From NCBI RefSeq assembly GCF_000143415.4, contig NW_003314333.1:633207-697206 (forward strand): 64,000 nt of DNA. The letters run 5' to 3'. Under the pieces are notes generated by a model. It did no database searches, was not told where the DNA came from, and saw only the letters and a program-made list of their open reading frames with translations. Positions 21,044 through 32,188 of this stretch are shown here, piece by piece. The position numbers and the translations under genes are program-made. Source of the DNA: Selaginella moellendorffii. Lineage: Eukaryota; Streptophyta; Lycopodiopsida; Selaginellales; Selaginellaceae. The stretch's first letter is position 1; each line of letters begins with the position of its first letter.

Positions 21044-22589
21044 TATAAGCGACTAAATTTTCCATTCTACTTTAGTCATTTAACCACACCTCCGACCACT
21101 TGGAAGAGTCTCATTCACAACCTCCATAAGTCCAATTTAGAACTTGGGACTTGCTAGCCCCAAGAATGGCATCCATGCCACTCAACCTTTGCACCTGGTC
21201 CAAATGCTCCACATGTCCGATCCCATGATTGACACTCAAAGGTACCACCGACATAGCAGCCTGTTACACTAAGGCCATGTCCAATCACCTTTACCGCACT
21301 GGTAGTCTAATACCACTTGCAACACAGTCTTGTCTCTTCAAGACTGGGCCAACCATCCGTGAATGGTCATCTCAGATCCACTCCTTAGCATCCTTAGGAT
21401 GCCCACTGACAAGGGGAACAACCTTCCCCAATATCCCTCTGTCCGTCCCCACTAAGTCCCTTTTTGCCCTTGGCCGTGTTTGCCAACACTGCCACTGGGT
21501 CGAGGCCCACAAGCCTGACCACTAAGTCCCATGGTCCTCTGGGACTTCCTCACCACGTGACCGTATCCTTGGCCACCACACCAAAGAACTGCTCCTTTTC
21601 CTTTCCACAGTCTGGGACTTTGGGACAACACTTCAGAATACCGTGGCCTTACATAAGCCACCTGGGTACTCTCCCCGCCTTCCACCTTTGGGTGCTCTAG
21701 CCATGGGCTTAGAGCGAGGTTCCGTTGAGCCACGCTTGGTATCCAAGTAGGTAGTGCCACCCACACTTGGACTGGGAGTATCGGCTAGTCGATCTCCCGG
21801 GGGAACTAGAGCTGGCTCTTGAACATTTCACCAAGCTACCTCGCTTGTCGGTCCGTATTCACTCTAGTCTTGGACTTCCCAGTGGTCAGTTCATCACCCA
21901 ACACTGGATCTGGCCTTCCTGGGCCAAACTGGCCTTTCCTGGCCAAACTGGCTCCATTGCAGTCCTCCCCCTTACTATACTTTTGGAGCTCACCAAACCC
22001 CCCAGGGTCTGGGAGACGAACACTTTGGGCTTTCACCCTCTCAGACTCGAACTCAGACTCGGACTTGGACTCGGACTCAGGCTCGGGCTCGGTCTCGGCC
22101 TCGATCTCGGTCCCGGTCTCGGTCTCGGTCTCGGTCCCGGTCTCGGTCTCGACCTCGGACTCCATCTCGGGTCCTTCTCGGACTCCATCTCGGATTCCAT
22201 CTCGGGTCCATCTCAGACTCCATCTCGGACTCTGTCTCGGTCTATCTCGAACTCCATCTCAAACTCCATCTCGGGTCCATCTCGGACTCCATCTCGAACT
22301 CTGTCTCGGTCCATCTCGGACTCCATCTTGGACTCTATCTCGGGTCCATCTCGGACACTTCCATGTGTCATGTGTTAGTCCTTTTTGGGTCCCTTTTTGG
22401 AGCCTTGCTTATTGGTTGCCTCATGCTCGCTCCTTGAGCACTTTGTTGGGAGTTCCACTCCCGCTCTCGACCTTCCAAGTCGGAGCTTTTGGTCCAAACG
22501 TGTTACGCTCGTTTGGCTTTCGCTTCGGCCACTACCACATGGCACCCTTTTCGGCTCCACTTTGGGGCCTAGGGATTTTGTGTCTCACA
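21044..22589 (-). repeat. L2 5' LTR (right)
   Basis: 1546 bp, near-identical to 7673-9500, with a shortened 12-bp tandem array at about 22040-22365. A tandem duplication of GGCCAAACTGGCC-like text near 21920-21950 is absent from the left copy. Right flank ATTCT matches the left flank of the partner LTR. Confidence 0.88.
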
Positions 22590-23735
22590 ATTCTCTTGAA
22601 AAGTGTCCTGCTTCACTGCAGTTGAAACATATGTTATTTCTTACACTACTAACAAACTTAGCCTTCGTATCAATGGGTTTGTCTTTTTTCGCTTGCCTTC
22701 ATTTGTACTCCCCCACATACTTGCTCACTGGCGACTAGATCTGCCTTTCCAAAACCCTAAGGATTCATTTTTATAAAACAAATTCCTAAATTTCCCTTTG
22801 CCATATATCCCCTTGGTTTGGCTCATTTGTTAAATGTAGATTCTGACCCAGTTGTGTTCCCCTTTCACAAATTAGCATTGAAATGCACCTTAATAATTGT
22901 ATCCAATGTTTCTTTGTAGTTAGTTGGGTTCCAATGCATCATCTCGCCTCGAACCCAAATCTGTAAGCCTGATATGAAGGCATAGAATACATCCATGTTG
23001 CCCATATCTGTGACAAGAATCCTCTTCGCCATGAATGGATTCACATATTCTTGAATGGTTCTTATCTACTTCAGCCTACTTAACTCATTTATTAGGTGTA
23101 GAGTAGCATTTAGGGAATATAAATTTCATGGATCCATGCCTTCATCATTTCTCAAATGGTCATTAGCCCTTCGTTAGCCTCTGTTGTTCTCCACCAACAC
23201 TTAGCATTATCAGTCAAGTATGGTTTTGCATATAGGACCTTCTTCGAGCTAAGTAATTGCAACACTTAGAATCTTCTATATCGTAAAACTAGTCCTCCAC
23301 CACTTTATAGTCATTTACTCCCTTGAAGACTGGTAAGGGCTTTGGTTTGTAGTTGGGAACTATTCGAGGGACTAATTCCACTTCAGTTTGTTTGACCTTA
23401 TTCGGTTCTGCCTCAGTCCCTGCCAAAGGGTCCACGCCTTTTACACTAGTAGCATCTGAAGTCTTTTGCCTTTTCCTCTATTTTTTATCAAGCTTTAGCT
23501 TGTGTACGAGGGTCTCCAATAGCACATTAGTCTGTGCCAATTGTCCTTTTAGAATGTCCAATTGAACCTTGGATGACTGAATCTCACCACTAAACTTCTA
23601 TTTGGAAGTTTCCTCACTGGAGTTCTCCTCTTGCAAAGATTCTTCATCCATAACTTCTTGTTCTACTGGAGGATCCAGCTCTAGAGGAGGTTCCATCTCT
23701 ACTTTAGCTCTTTTATGCCTTACCTTAGCCATCTT
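22590..23735 (-). pseudogene. L1 gag and zinc-knuckle remnant
   Basis: Leftward from 23735 the degenerate frame follows L3 gag throughout, with many C-to-T/G-to-A type changes, several stops and frameshifts. The TGA separating gag from nucleocapsid in L3 is also present (22865-22867, minus). The zinc knuckle ends at the L2 insertion point. Plus-strand open frames here (such as 23353-23565) are shadows. Confidence 0.75.
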
Positions 23736-23791
23736 CAAGTAATCTGCCTCTATCTTTCGTTAGAATTAAGGAAAAGGCTCCAATACCAAAT

Positions 23792-24953
23792 TGTAATTTA
23801 CAAATTTTTCCTTTCTAATTTATTAGTTTACCTTGTATATTCGACCACCACTACCTTAGCCTTAGTTAAGTTCTTTTGCCAAAGTTCCCACCTATTATAC
23901 TAGTTTCTATTTGGTTCTACTTGGTTTTAACTACTCACTACACAAGCAATAAAGTGTTAACCATCCATCCATAGATTCCTAATTTTTCTCCCAATCCCCC
24001 TCTTTGGGTTAGACTAAAGTTTGGCTATACTCCTTGCAAGCACACCAAGCCTTTAAATTCCTAGCATCTCTTGGTACAATAAAACTTGATTATGGGACTC
24101 TCTGAATCCCAAGCTTTATGTGCATCATTTACTTTGGGACCCCAGGGGGAAACACCATCACCTAATGGCCCGGTATGAGTACCCTTACCCCCCCCACTTC
24201 CATCCTGAAGGGAAGGTCCAGGCCGCTAGGAAGGAGCAAGGACCAATGAGCCATAAGGTACTCAAGTGGGGCACCACTCTACATGAGTTGGGAGCACTAT
24301 AGTCAATTTCCCTTCTAGGAGTGAGAGTTCTTTTTGAGCACTTCTTTGGATAACCCCTCTGGCAGCACTTGAATCCATATTCACTCCCACCTGAGGCCCC
24401 TAAGCCCCAATTTCAACCTCAAGTTAGTTTAAAAGCACCACTAAAGAGTTCCTTCAAAACTAATTCTTAAACCTCACTATCCTTTCTATACTTTTGGAAC
24501 CTTTTGCAACTGCCCCTTCCTTGTGGGATGATTGCTTTGGGCTTTCACCCCATGACCTATATTAGTATTTGGACTCGATCTTAGACTCGATCTCAAACTT
24601 AACCTTGAACTCAGTCTCAAACTCAATCTCGGACTTGATCTTGGACCTGACGTCAGACTCAATCTCGGACTCGATCTTGGACTCAGTTTTGGTCTCAGAC
24701 TCGATCTTGGATCTCAGACTTGGTCTTAAACTCGGTCTCAAACTTGGTCTCGGAGTCAGTCTCAGACTCAATCTCAGACACAGTTTCAAACTCAGTCTCG
24801 AACTCGATCTCGGACTCGATTTCAAACTCGGTCTTGAACTCAATCTCGGAGTCGGTCTTCGACTCAATCTCAAACTTAGTCTAATTTAATGAACTTTTTA
24901 TCATTCCGGTCATGGTTTCAGGGATCCTTTAGCCTAGAGTTGGTTTTCTTACA
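23792..24953 (-). repeat. L1 5' LTR
   Basis: It runs TGTAATTTAC to TTTTCTTACA on the plus strand, about 1162 bp. It is colinear with the L3 LTRs, including the CTCGGACTCG array (24570-24880), but much diverged and AT-enriched. Its 3' partner LTR is not in the window. Confidence 0.75.
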
Positions 24954-26400
24954 TTAGTGTTTTTTCTTGATTTGTAATGTTTTCTTCTCTTGGCATATCA
25001 ATCATTTATAACTCTTATAATTTAATTCTCAGTCCACTGTTCAATTGAGTGTTTTCTGTCCTTCTTATACTAATTTAGATATTGAATATATGCATGAAAT
25101 TGAGAATCTTGCATTTGTTTCATTAGTAAAGTCTATGATTAATTTTAATATTGAGTATTTCCTTGTTCCAAAGGTTGAGTCACTTCAACTAGAGTTTCAG
25201 ATGGAGTGCCTATCCCCACTTGTGAGTGCTATTGAGAATCTTTATTTTACCGTTGTTGTTGAGGAGTTTATATGCTCTCTTAAGAATATGAACGTTTTTA
25301 TTATTTTCCTATTTCAAGTGTTGAGGAGGTTGAGTAGTGTGAATTTTTTGCTTATAGTATGGTAGGCTTTTATCACATATCCTTCCTTTTTCCTTATTTC
25401 TATATTGCTAACTATTGAAAATTCCTCTTCTTAATGCTTCTTTGTCTATTTTTTCTTACTCCCATAACAGTTTTTCCTTAATTTTCTCACTTTTTCCTTT
25501 TTGCCTCGATATTTTAAACTTTTTTTTCTTCAAAGGAGGGGGTAAAGGGGGTGGACAAGAGTCCAACCCTAATGATGAAGTGATGATGAGTGGATACAAT
25601 AATGAACCAAGGATAAATAATATAAATTGTGAAGTGAAGACAAGCATAGTGTGTCCAAAAAGAATATTTGGCCTCAATATAATGTGACTGAGTGAAGTGA
25701 AACCAAACATAAATGGTAAAGTGAGAACAAACATAAATTTGAATGGAGAAAATTCTTTAGAATTTATTTTCCTTTGAAGAGGGGGTAAGGAGGATGTGGA
25801 AGATGAACAAAGTGAATTTGACCTCCCATATATAGTGCTAGATGAAAGCAAAGGTTGTGAGTCCGAGTTAACACAAGTCTTGGATGTTGACTGGAGGGAA
25901 GACTCAAAGATAAATTTGGATTATGGTTATGAGTTTGAATTAATAATGGTCTCAAAAGATTATCTATGGGTAGATTTAAAGGTGGGATATTGCAATAGTG
26001 CTTTATGGACTATAGTAACTCTTGAAGTTCCTTGCTTTCATTCAAAATTATAGCTTTAAGGTTGATATATATATTCATATTAAATTTATTATTGGGTCTA
26101 CAAAACCATTTTAAAGACTTGACTTAGAAGTCTTTTTAACTTTTATAGTAAATAATAAATATTATTACTCATGTAAATACTTATTTTAATTAGTACTTAG
26201 CTCCCACAATTAAAACTTATTTATTTTTATAAAATTCTAATCAGATACAGTAACATATTAATAAATCTTCTCTTTCACAGTAACATATTAATAAATATTC
26301 TCTTTCATAGTTTTTTATTCACTAGTAAATTTCCTTTCATTTACAACCATTAAACAAGGTCAAAATTTTAATTTTAAAACATTATAAAGGTTTGATAAAG
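24954..26400. other. AT-rich intergenic DNA, no gene recognised
   Basis: Open frames at 25045-25365, 25415-25687 and 25796-26053 (plus) have low-complexity composition and no motif. A duplicated 'agtaacatattaataaat' stretch occurs at 26248-26300. This is probably decayed repeat DNA. Confidence 0.5.
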
Positions 26401-27061
26401 ATGACTATTAGGTCAGATGTTTGCCGACAGCACTGCCACGGATTCAAGGCTGGAGATTTACGAGGAATGAAGCGCGATGAGCGCCTCACTCTCAACTTCG
26501 TGGGTCACACGTTCGTGGTTATGGACACGCACGAGGACAAGATCCTGTTCGTCCGCGACCGCATTCGCGAACGCTTCCACAGCTATGTCATCTTTTGTAA
26601 CACAGCTGATTCGGTGGCGCTCGTCTCCAGCGCCCTCCTCTCTCCAGCGAATGACATGAAATACAATCCTTTCGACACCTTTCTCGCCAGTGACGAGTAC
26701 AAGTTTCGTCGGAGACCGCGAGCGCTGATTACAAACAGCGATCTCAGGTAGACAAAATTGAATTTTTGTGACTCTTACGTTTGTTTCTCTCAGGGACGAG
26801 CGGCTGTTTGATGATCTCGGAGGGAATCTGGTGGTAAACTATGACATCCCAGACGATCTGGCGACGTATTACTACCGTGCTGCAAGAGTTCATCACGACT
26901 GTCGCTCCAAAGCAGTTGTTAATCTTGTTTTCAAAGAAGAGTTGCACAAGCTGATACGTCACAAGGAGCTGCTGCGGCTGGAGATCTTGCCTAGCCGTCT
27001 TATCAATGTTCACATCGACTGGGAGTACGTATTTGTAAAATCCTCTTCTCTTTGTTCTTGA
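26401..27061 (+). pseudogene. DEAD-box helicase C-terminal (eIF4A-like) fragment, two exons
   Basis: Exon 26401-26747, intron 26748-26793 (46 nt, GT-AG), exon from 26794. The first exon follows the eIF4A/FAL1 family from KRDERLTLNF (family K-R-D-E-L-T-L) through YVIFCNTADSV (motif IV region) to RALITNSDLR (motif V region). The second has GGNLVVNYDIPDDLATYYYRAARVHHD, matching the N-Y-D-L-P ... Y-I-H-R-x-G-R block; motif VI arginines are largely lost. The entire DEAD/ATP-binding domain is absent. The end near 27061 is uncertain because the next donor/acceptor pair is non-consensus. It is either a relic or a gene diverged beyond helicase function. Confidence 0.55.
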
Positions 27062-27135
27062 CAGGTTTTTGTAGTGATCCACCCTTGGAAAAAGTCTCAC
27101 TTACACAGCTTCAAGTCGCGGCTGGACGAGTGAGC

Positions 27136-27483
27136 ATGGATGAGTATCGCAGGTTTGACGAAACAAGAGGGTAAGAATGTAAAATCTTTTCGAGTGTAGA
27201 AACTCACCCTGTGGGCCTCAGGGAAGAAAGACGTAGGGAGAAGGCTCAGCCGATGGAGGGAAGGCAAGCATTAATACTTTTCGTGTCTCTGACTATGTTT
27301 TTCTATCTCAGGGTCTCCTTGAAGGTGCCATGGTTTCACATCGAGGATCTAATCGAGGCACGAGGAGATAGTATCGAGCCCCCAAAGCGAGGAAGCAAGA
27401 AAAGAAAGGCAGTGGACGCTACTATCGAGCCCCCAAAGCGTCCTCGTTTGTTGCAGAGATTCTTGGCATGGTTTGGATTGTAA
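27136..27483 (+). CDS. Small basic hypothetical protein, three exons
   Basis: Exons 27136-27170, 27222-27263 and 27312-27483 join in frame to 82 residues (MDEYRRFDETRG start, FLAWFGL end). The first intron is GT-AG (51 nt); the second would use a GC donor (GGAAG/GCAAGC) and a TCTCAG acceptor. A nine-residue motif IEPPKRxxx occurs twice in the last exon beside a KKRK nuclear-signal-like cluster. I recognise no family. It may instead be the 3' exons of the helicase-derived gene immediately upstream. Confidence 0.4.
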
Positions 27484-27624
27484 AAGAACGGGCTGTAGAT
27501 AAAGTGATCTTTTCCGTGATCGATGAAAGTTCTTATCTCTCTTATAGCTCGAGCTAAGCTCCTTAGTTTATTCATTGCTACTGCTCCTTGAATCCTAGTA
27601 GGATGATGACGATTGAAAGAGCTA

Positions 27625-28761
27625 CTATTTCCTGAAGTCAAGAGGGACTGTGTCCTGGGTGAAGTAGTCTCTCCGAACACTATCAGCTGTACAAAAGCGC
27701 ACCTAGACTTTGACAGTGGCATTAACTTCTCGATCCACAAATAATTACTTGAGGCTTACCAAGCTTGCGTAGGATTTGAGCAAAGGCTTGACGAGCATCC
27801 AGACCGGTTGGAAAACAAATGGCGCGTCAACAAACAACACTTCCGCTAGCCGCCTCGGGTAGTAGCTGTAAAAGACGTCGATCTTCTCGCACGAACGAAC
27901 CAACAAGAATGGATGAAAAAAGAGATAAAGCACAGCGCCTCTACGCTTACCAAGAACTTGAGAAAGGTAAGATCCGCGTTTGCTGCGTTGAATCCTCGCA
28001 AGTCAAATATCCCAAGGATTTGATCGCCACCGGGAGGAAGATTTTGCAGAGCCTTTTCGACGAGATGCACGCACAGCTTCTGACTGGCTAGAGCCTCTTC
28101 TTCCTACAACAAGTTGAAAGTTCGTAAATAGGTTGGAACCACTGGATCAAGTAAACTCACCCGAGGGAAGTGTTTTGCAGCAACTACAACCAGCACTGGC
28201 CTTCCCTTAACGTCTGGACTTGAGTTTAGATACGCTTTTCCAGAAGACGCGATCTTCCTGATGGAGTCGTCGGTAATGCTGTTTACTCCAAACTCTTCAC
28301 GCCATTTCTGCACAGCTCTGCAGTTAGATCAAAAAAAGAAAAGAAAGAAAGAGATACGATGTAATTGGCTAGCTTTGTCCCAGCCTTGGGCACGTCGAAC
28401 TTTCGATCCTGAAGGAACCAGAGGAGCAGCTCGTCATCGTCACGGCCATTCTTTCCAACAGGGAGGTAGGAGTGGCTCGTTGCAAGATGGTGCTTTAGCT
28501 GGTTGACGAGCTGCAAGACGGGAAAAACAAGATCAAAGAATCCCGAACACGAACTTACTCGCTCCTGACCGGGAGAGTCTGGGCTGCTATAATTCATGGT
28601 GGCAGCCACTCTCAGCGAAGTTCCAGTCTGCAAGCAACGCACCACGTTAAACAACGCGCACAGAAAGGAGACCAAAGGCTTTGTACCTCGAGTCGTCGTC
28701 CAGGAAAGGAGCAGCGCCAACTAATCTGCGGCACAGCAAACGCCATGAGCCCTAGAGACAT
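27625..28761 (-). CDS. SEC14-like CRAL-TRIO lipid-transfer protein, plastid-type
   Basis: Seven exons join in frame to 265 residues: 28687-28761, 28559-28627, 28358-28510, 28161-28307, 27951-28103, 27760-27882, 27625-27702. Introns are 48-68 nt. The N-terminus ([18 protein letters not shown]) is Arg/Ser-rich and looks like a plastid transit peptide. Then come the CRAL-TRIO-N helix [19 protein letters not shown] and KWREEFGV, and the lipid-binding CRAL-TRIO core with [37 protein letters not shown] and [14 protein letters not shown]. The length fits the small plastid SEC14 proteins of plants. Such proteins bind or exchange phosphoinositides or other lipids. An in-frame ATG at 28818 is less likely because it would overlap the neighbour's coding end. 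Confidence 0.88.
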
Positions 28762-28814
28762 TGCTAGACCGAAAAAGGAAACAGGAAAATCAGAGATTTT
28801 TCGTTGCTCCAATA

Positions 28815-30843
28815 TCAATAAACATCGGAAGAAGAACTTTTGTGAGTGTGGGGACGCTTGTTTGCGTCCAAATCTGTGTCGTCAATGCTCCTCTTGCACT
28901 TTTGGTCCGAGGGGTTGCTGGTGTTCACTGGACCATCCAGACAGCCAACAAGTCTCATTACGAAGTGAGCAAGCTCTCAAAACCAAGCGGCCTTACTTGC
29001 GGGCTCCGCAGAGACACGCTCCACTTGAGAACTGTATGGCGCGATGTGGTGCGTCGCGGAAATCACAGAACCGAGGAGGTCTTCAATCAGTTCATACCTG
29101 CGAAGCAAACAACGATCGTCATTCAGAACAAACATGAAACGAGCAAACATGAAAACTTACAGTCGGCAGCAGAGTCTATCGGTGAGCGCGGTGACACTGA
29201 GAACCTTAAACCTTACTCCGCTTATGTCTTGTTCCAGCACCTCTTCGGGCATCTCAATAAGCATCGACAGCCTCTCAACCTGTTCTTCAAACTGCTGCTG
29301 CTGGTCTTCGAACAGCACCTGGTTCATTGCGTTCTGCTCCGGGGAGATGTCGTCCTTGAAGAGATCGTTGCCGAACATAAAGAATGCGAACGGATACGAG
29401 CACGAGACGGCACGCCGGGCCTTGTAAAGCATCTGGAGCCCAGACTTGAGCCATGTGTAGTCCTTGACAATCAAGTCGCGTTGTTCCAACCTTTCAATCT
29501 TCTCCTGTACAAGTTGTTCTTGCTTCTCTTCGAACTTGAGAGAATCCATATGCGCTCTCCACAGTTTGTAATAATGAAGGTATCTCGACAGCGTGCGTTT
29601 TGCATCGGCTGCTCTTGTCTCGGCTTCCTCTTTGTAGCGACCACAACTATGCCCCACAATGTGCTCGTAGCTATGAGCAGCACCGGTGGCAGTACCACAT
29701 TTCCAGCTACACGAACAAGGGGAAAAGTTAGTTTCCATCCCGCGAAGGCGAAGAAAAAATAAACACAACTTACCAGAAATGCTGGCCACAGCGGCAAGTC
29801 ATGAGGTTGCAACCTTCGTTCTTCTCGACTGGCTTACTGCATTTCGGGCATGATTTAGTGTGGCTGGTGATCCAGTGATTCGTCTCGGAGTCGTCTTTAC
29901 ACTTGCGCTCCCACAGCTCCCACAAGCTGCATGACAGCGGCGAGTGCGGCAGCTTCAAGCAGTTGAAGCAAAACTGGTGTGAGCAAAGGCACTCGATCTC
30001 CCAGTACGGCCCCCCCTCCACCTTGATGGCATTTCCGCAGTGTGGAACGCTCGGGCACCACTTGACTGCTGCATTGTCTTCGATGTAGGACTCGAGCAAG
30101 CACCTCTCATACCGGGCCAAAGCCTCGCTGTTCCTGAATGCTAAGACGGCACGAACCTTCTCCTCGTCACAAATCGTTGCACACTTGAAAGCCATGCACT
30201 TCAACTTCCGGCTCTCGCCCTCCATGATCTTGACGGTAAAGTTCTCGAGCCAGCCTGCCCTTCCGAGTTAGATCGAAGGAAAAGCAAAGAAAGAGAAAAG
30301 ATAGCAAAGGAAGACCACTTACAATCGTTGCAAAAGGCATGGCCGCAATCCATTTGAGTGGCATCGGCCTGTGGAACATCGTCGAAACAAATGCCGCAAG
30401 TGACAGTGCTTGGCAGCGGCTGTGAGGCGGGCTGGTTTTCAGCCAAAGCTGGCAAACCAACCCTGCGAAAGACCGCATCTCTCCCAGCCTCAGCCATGTA
30501 GCTAAACAAAACCTCGACGTTCCATCGGTAGTGGATGAGAAGAGCCCTGGCGTGCTGGATTTTCACACCAAACATGTCCATCACTCTTTGCAGATCTTGT
30601 TGCTGCCACGGCAAAGATGCGATGAGGAAGCGCGCTGCAAAGAATGGATCCCTTACCTGAGCAAGCGCTAGCGATTCGGCGGTGATCACCTGCCGTAACA
30701 CGCAATCCCGTGAATGAGGACAATCTTTTGGAGGCGCTTACCCTATGCGACGATCCGCGCAGCTCAGCGGGATCGTCATCGCCGCACTCGAGCTCGCTCT
30801 CCGCGTAGATCCCCGAATTGTCTTCGTCCTCGTCGCTCATCAT
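28815..30843 (-). CDS. ARI: ARIADNE-type RBR E3 ubiquitin ligase
   Basis: Seven exons give 551 residues: 30742-30843, 30657-30689, 30323-30602, 29774-30254, 29161-29706, 28997-29097, 28815-28927; all phases agree. The acidic N-terminus MMSDEDEDNSG and the UBA-like helices (AESLALAQ, HARALLIHYRWNVE) precede RING1 (CGICFDDV ... CGHAFCNDC, residues about 114-139). The IBR follows, then RING2 with CPKCSKPVEKNEGCNLMTC, where Cys near 287 is the expected catalytic thioester cysteine. The C-terminal Ariadne helices include LSRYLHYYKLWRAHMDSLKFE. RBR ligases take ubiquitin from E2 onto the RING2 cysteine before transfer to substrate. The last exon, hydrophilic and ending SSSSDVY, is the least certain. 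A telo-box-like AACCCTAAA lies 19 bp upstream of the start. Confidence 0.92.
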
Positions 30844-30884
30844 GTTAGGCTACTACTAAAGAACCCTAAATTTTGCCCCCCTTA

Positions 30885-31720
30885 AAAACCGTCCAGCGTG
30901 GCAGCGGCAATGGGTCTATTAATCGCTCAAAGAACTGCCTTTCGCCCTCCAAATCTCTTGATGACCCGAAGAAGCTCCACTCTCAGATCGCGATCCAGCA
31001 CAGGGCATCCCCAATTCAGATGTTCTTGCGGTGCGGGAGTATTGACGAGGCGAGAAGAGTTCCTTGAGGGACGAGTTCTCTTGGGCATCGATGATTTCCG
31101 CGTACGCGCGAGATGGGCTGCTGGAGAAGGCCAGGATTTTGCTCGATGCGATACCGGAGCATCTCAGTCCCGGACGAATGCTCCTTCCATATGCCCGTGT
31201 AGGGTATACCGAAGAAGCGAAAAACCATCTTCGATTGTATGAGAGAGAGGAACATCCATTCGTGGAATGTGATTCTAAGCGCATTTGAAAGATCTGAGAT
31301 GGTCCGGGAAGCCAGTTCTTGTTTCCAGAAAATTCCGGAGAGAAATCCGGTGTCCTGTACTGTCATGCTTGCACTATTTGCCCTTCTTGGGCATTTACAT
31401 GAACTTTGACGAGATACATGGTGGTCTCATTGGTTTTTTATGCGCATACTCAAAACATGGTTTCGCTGCCGAAATCACAGAACTGTTTTATTCTATGCCG
31501 TAATGGCACTTGGCTTCCTGGAACAACTTTTGTTAGTATATGCCCATAAAGGGCATCTTGAGAACGGGAAGAACATCTTCGATTCGATGGAGAAGGACGA
31601 TGTAGTATCATGGACTGCACTGGCTTTCAAAAACATTGTCTCATGAAATGCCATGCTTTCTGCATTTGCCGAAGCCGGGCATATACGAGAGGCAGAAGAG
31701 AAACATGACTCTCACACAAC
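30885..31720 (+). pseudogene. Broken tandem copy of the PPR gene 5' half
   Basis: This stretch aligns with 32165-33100, starting in the shared leader (CCAGCGTGGCA) and running through the first eight or so PPR repeats, with numerous frameshifts, stops and small deletions. Examples are GCTCCACTCTCAGATCGCGA against GCTCCACTCCCAAATCGCGA and a missing block after 31050. It ends near ATACGAGAGGCAGAAGAGAAA. It faces away from the ARIADNE gene, whose start is only about 50 bp to the left. Confidence 0.85.
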
Positions 31721-32188
31721 ACTCATTTCGTTTGCAAGTTTGTTCAATCCCACACTTGTACGGAACGTGTTGCTTCTGCTTGAGTTTGTCTTGAATCGTA
31801 TATCCATTAAAGAGAGGTTCCAAACTCCCGGCTGATGCAGGCTCCATGAGCAAATCTAAAAGACTCAAGATAAGAGTTGAAAACTCTCTCAAACAGCAGC
31901 AAGCCTTCCACCACAAGTATCTCTTGCTCACTCGCCCCTATTGCCTCTTCTTCCCCAGCTTCTTCAGATCGACCAATCGTACTAATCCTCTCCAGCGCCA
32001 TAATCAAGCTCCCAAGAAACCAAGCGCCAAGGTGGAAAATCGAATCCTCCCATCTCGAACAAAACCAACAACATTGCCATAATCCTGCCAAAAAAGAGAG
32101 AGAATCAACGGTAGCTAAAAACAATTGCAGCCATAGCATTTTTCCTACTACTAAATTTTGCCCCCCTCCAGCGTGGCAATGCAGGTGT

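Larger units (their letters stand above)
7673..22589 (-). mobile_element. L2: non-autonomous LARD-like LTR element, interrupted by L3
   Basis: LTRs at 7673-9500 and 21044-22589 flank about 3.9 kb of internal DNA, after removing L3. A perfect 5-bp target duplication ATTCT lies at 7668-7672 and 22590-22594. A primer-binding site TGGTATCGGAGCC (minus strand, 21028-21040) abuts the right LTR. No gag or pol is detectable internally. LTR ends, primer site and part of the 3' leader resemble those of L3, suggesting L2 was mobilised in trans by an L3-like element. Confidence 0.85.
6555..24953 (-). mobile_element. L1: oldest Ty3/gypsy element of the nest, truncated
   Basis: Two disconnected halves of one decayed gypsy element of the same family as L3 lie at 6555-7672 (RT to zinc knuckle) and 22590-24953 (zinc knuckle, gag, primer site, 5' LTR). 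They rejoin exactly at the duplicated ATTCT flanking L2: the codons on either side together give the zinc-knuckle GHFSRECPY. The left end stops inside reverse transcriptase; integrase and the 3' LTR are missing. Divergence from L3 is much larger than between the two L3 LTRs, so L1 is the oldest layer. Confidence 0.8.

Noticed and set aside
25540-25560. G-rich tract as a possible regulatory quadruplex
   Set aside because: The G runs (ggaggggg, aaagggggtgg) are too few and irregular to support a claim.
27819-28091. 90-codon plus-strand open frame
   Set aside because: It is antisense to two well-supported exons of the SEC14-like gene.
28761-29762. 333-codon plus-strand open frame
   Set aside because: It lies antisense to the ARIADNE gene, whose exons have consistent phases and clear RBR motifs.
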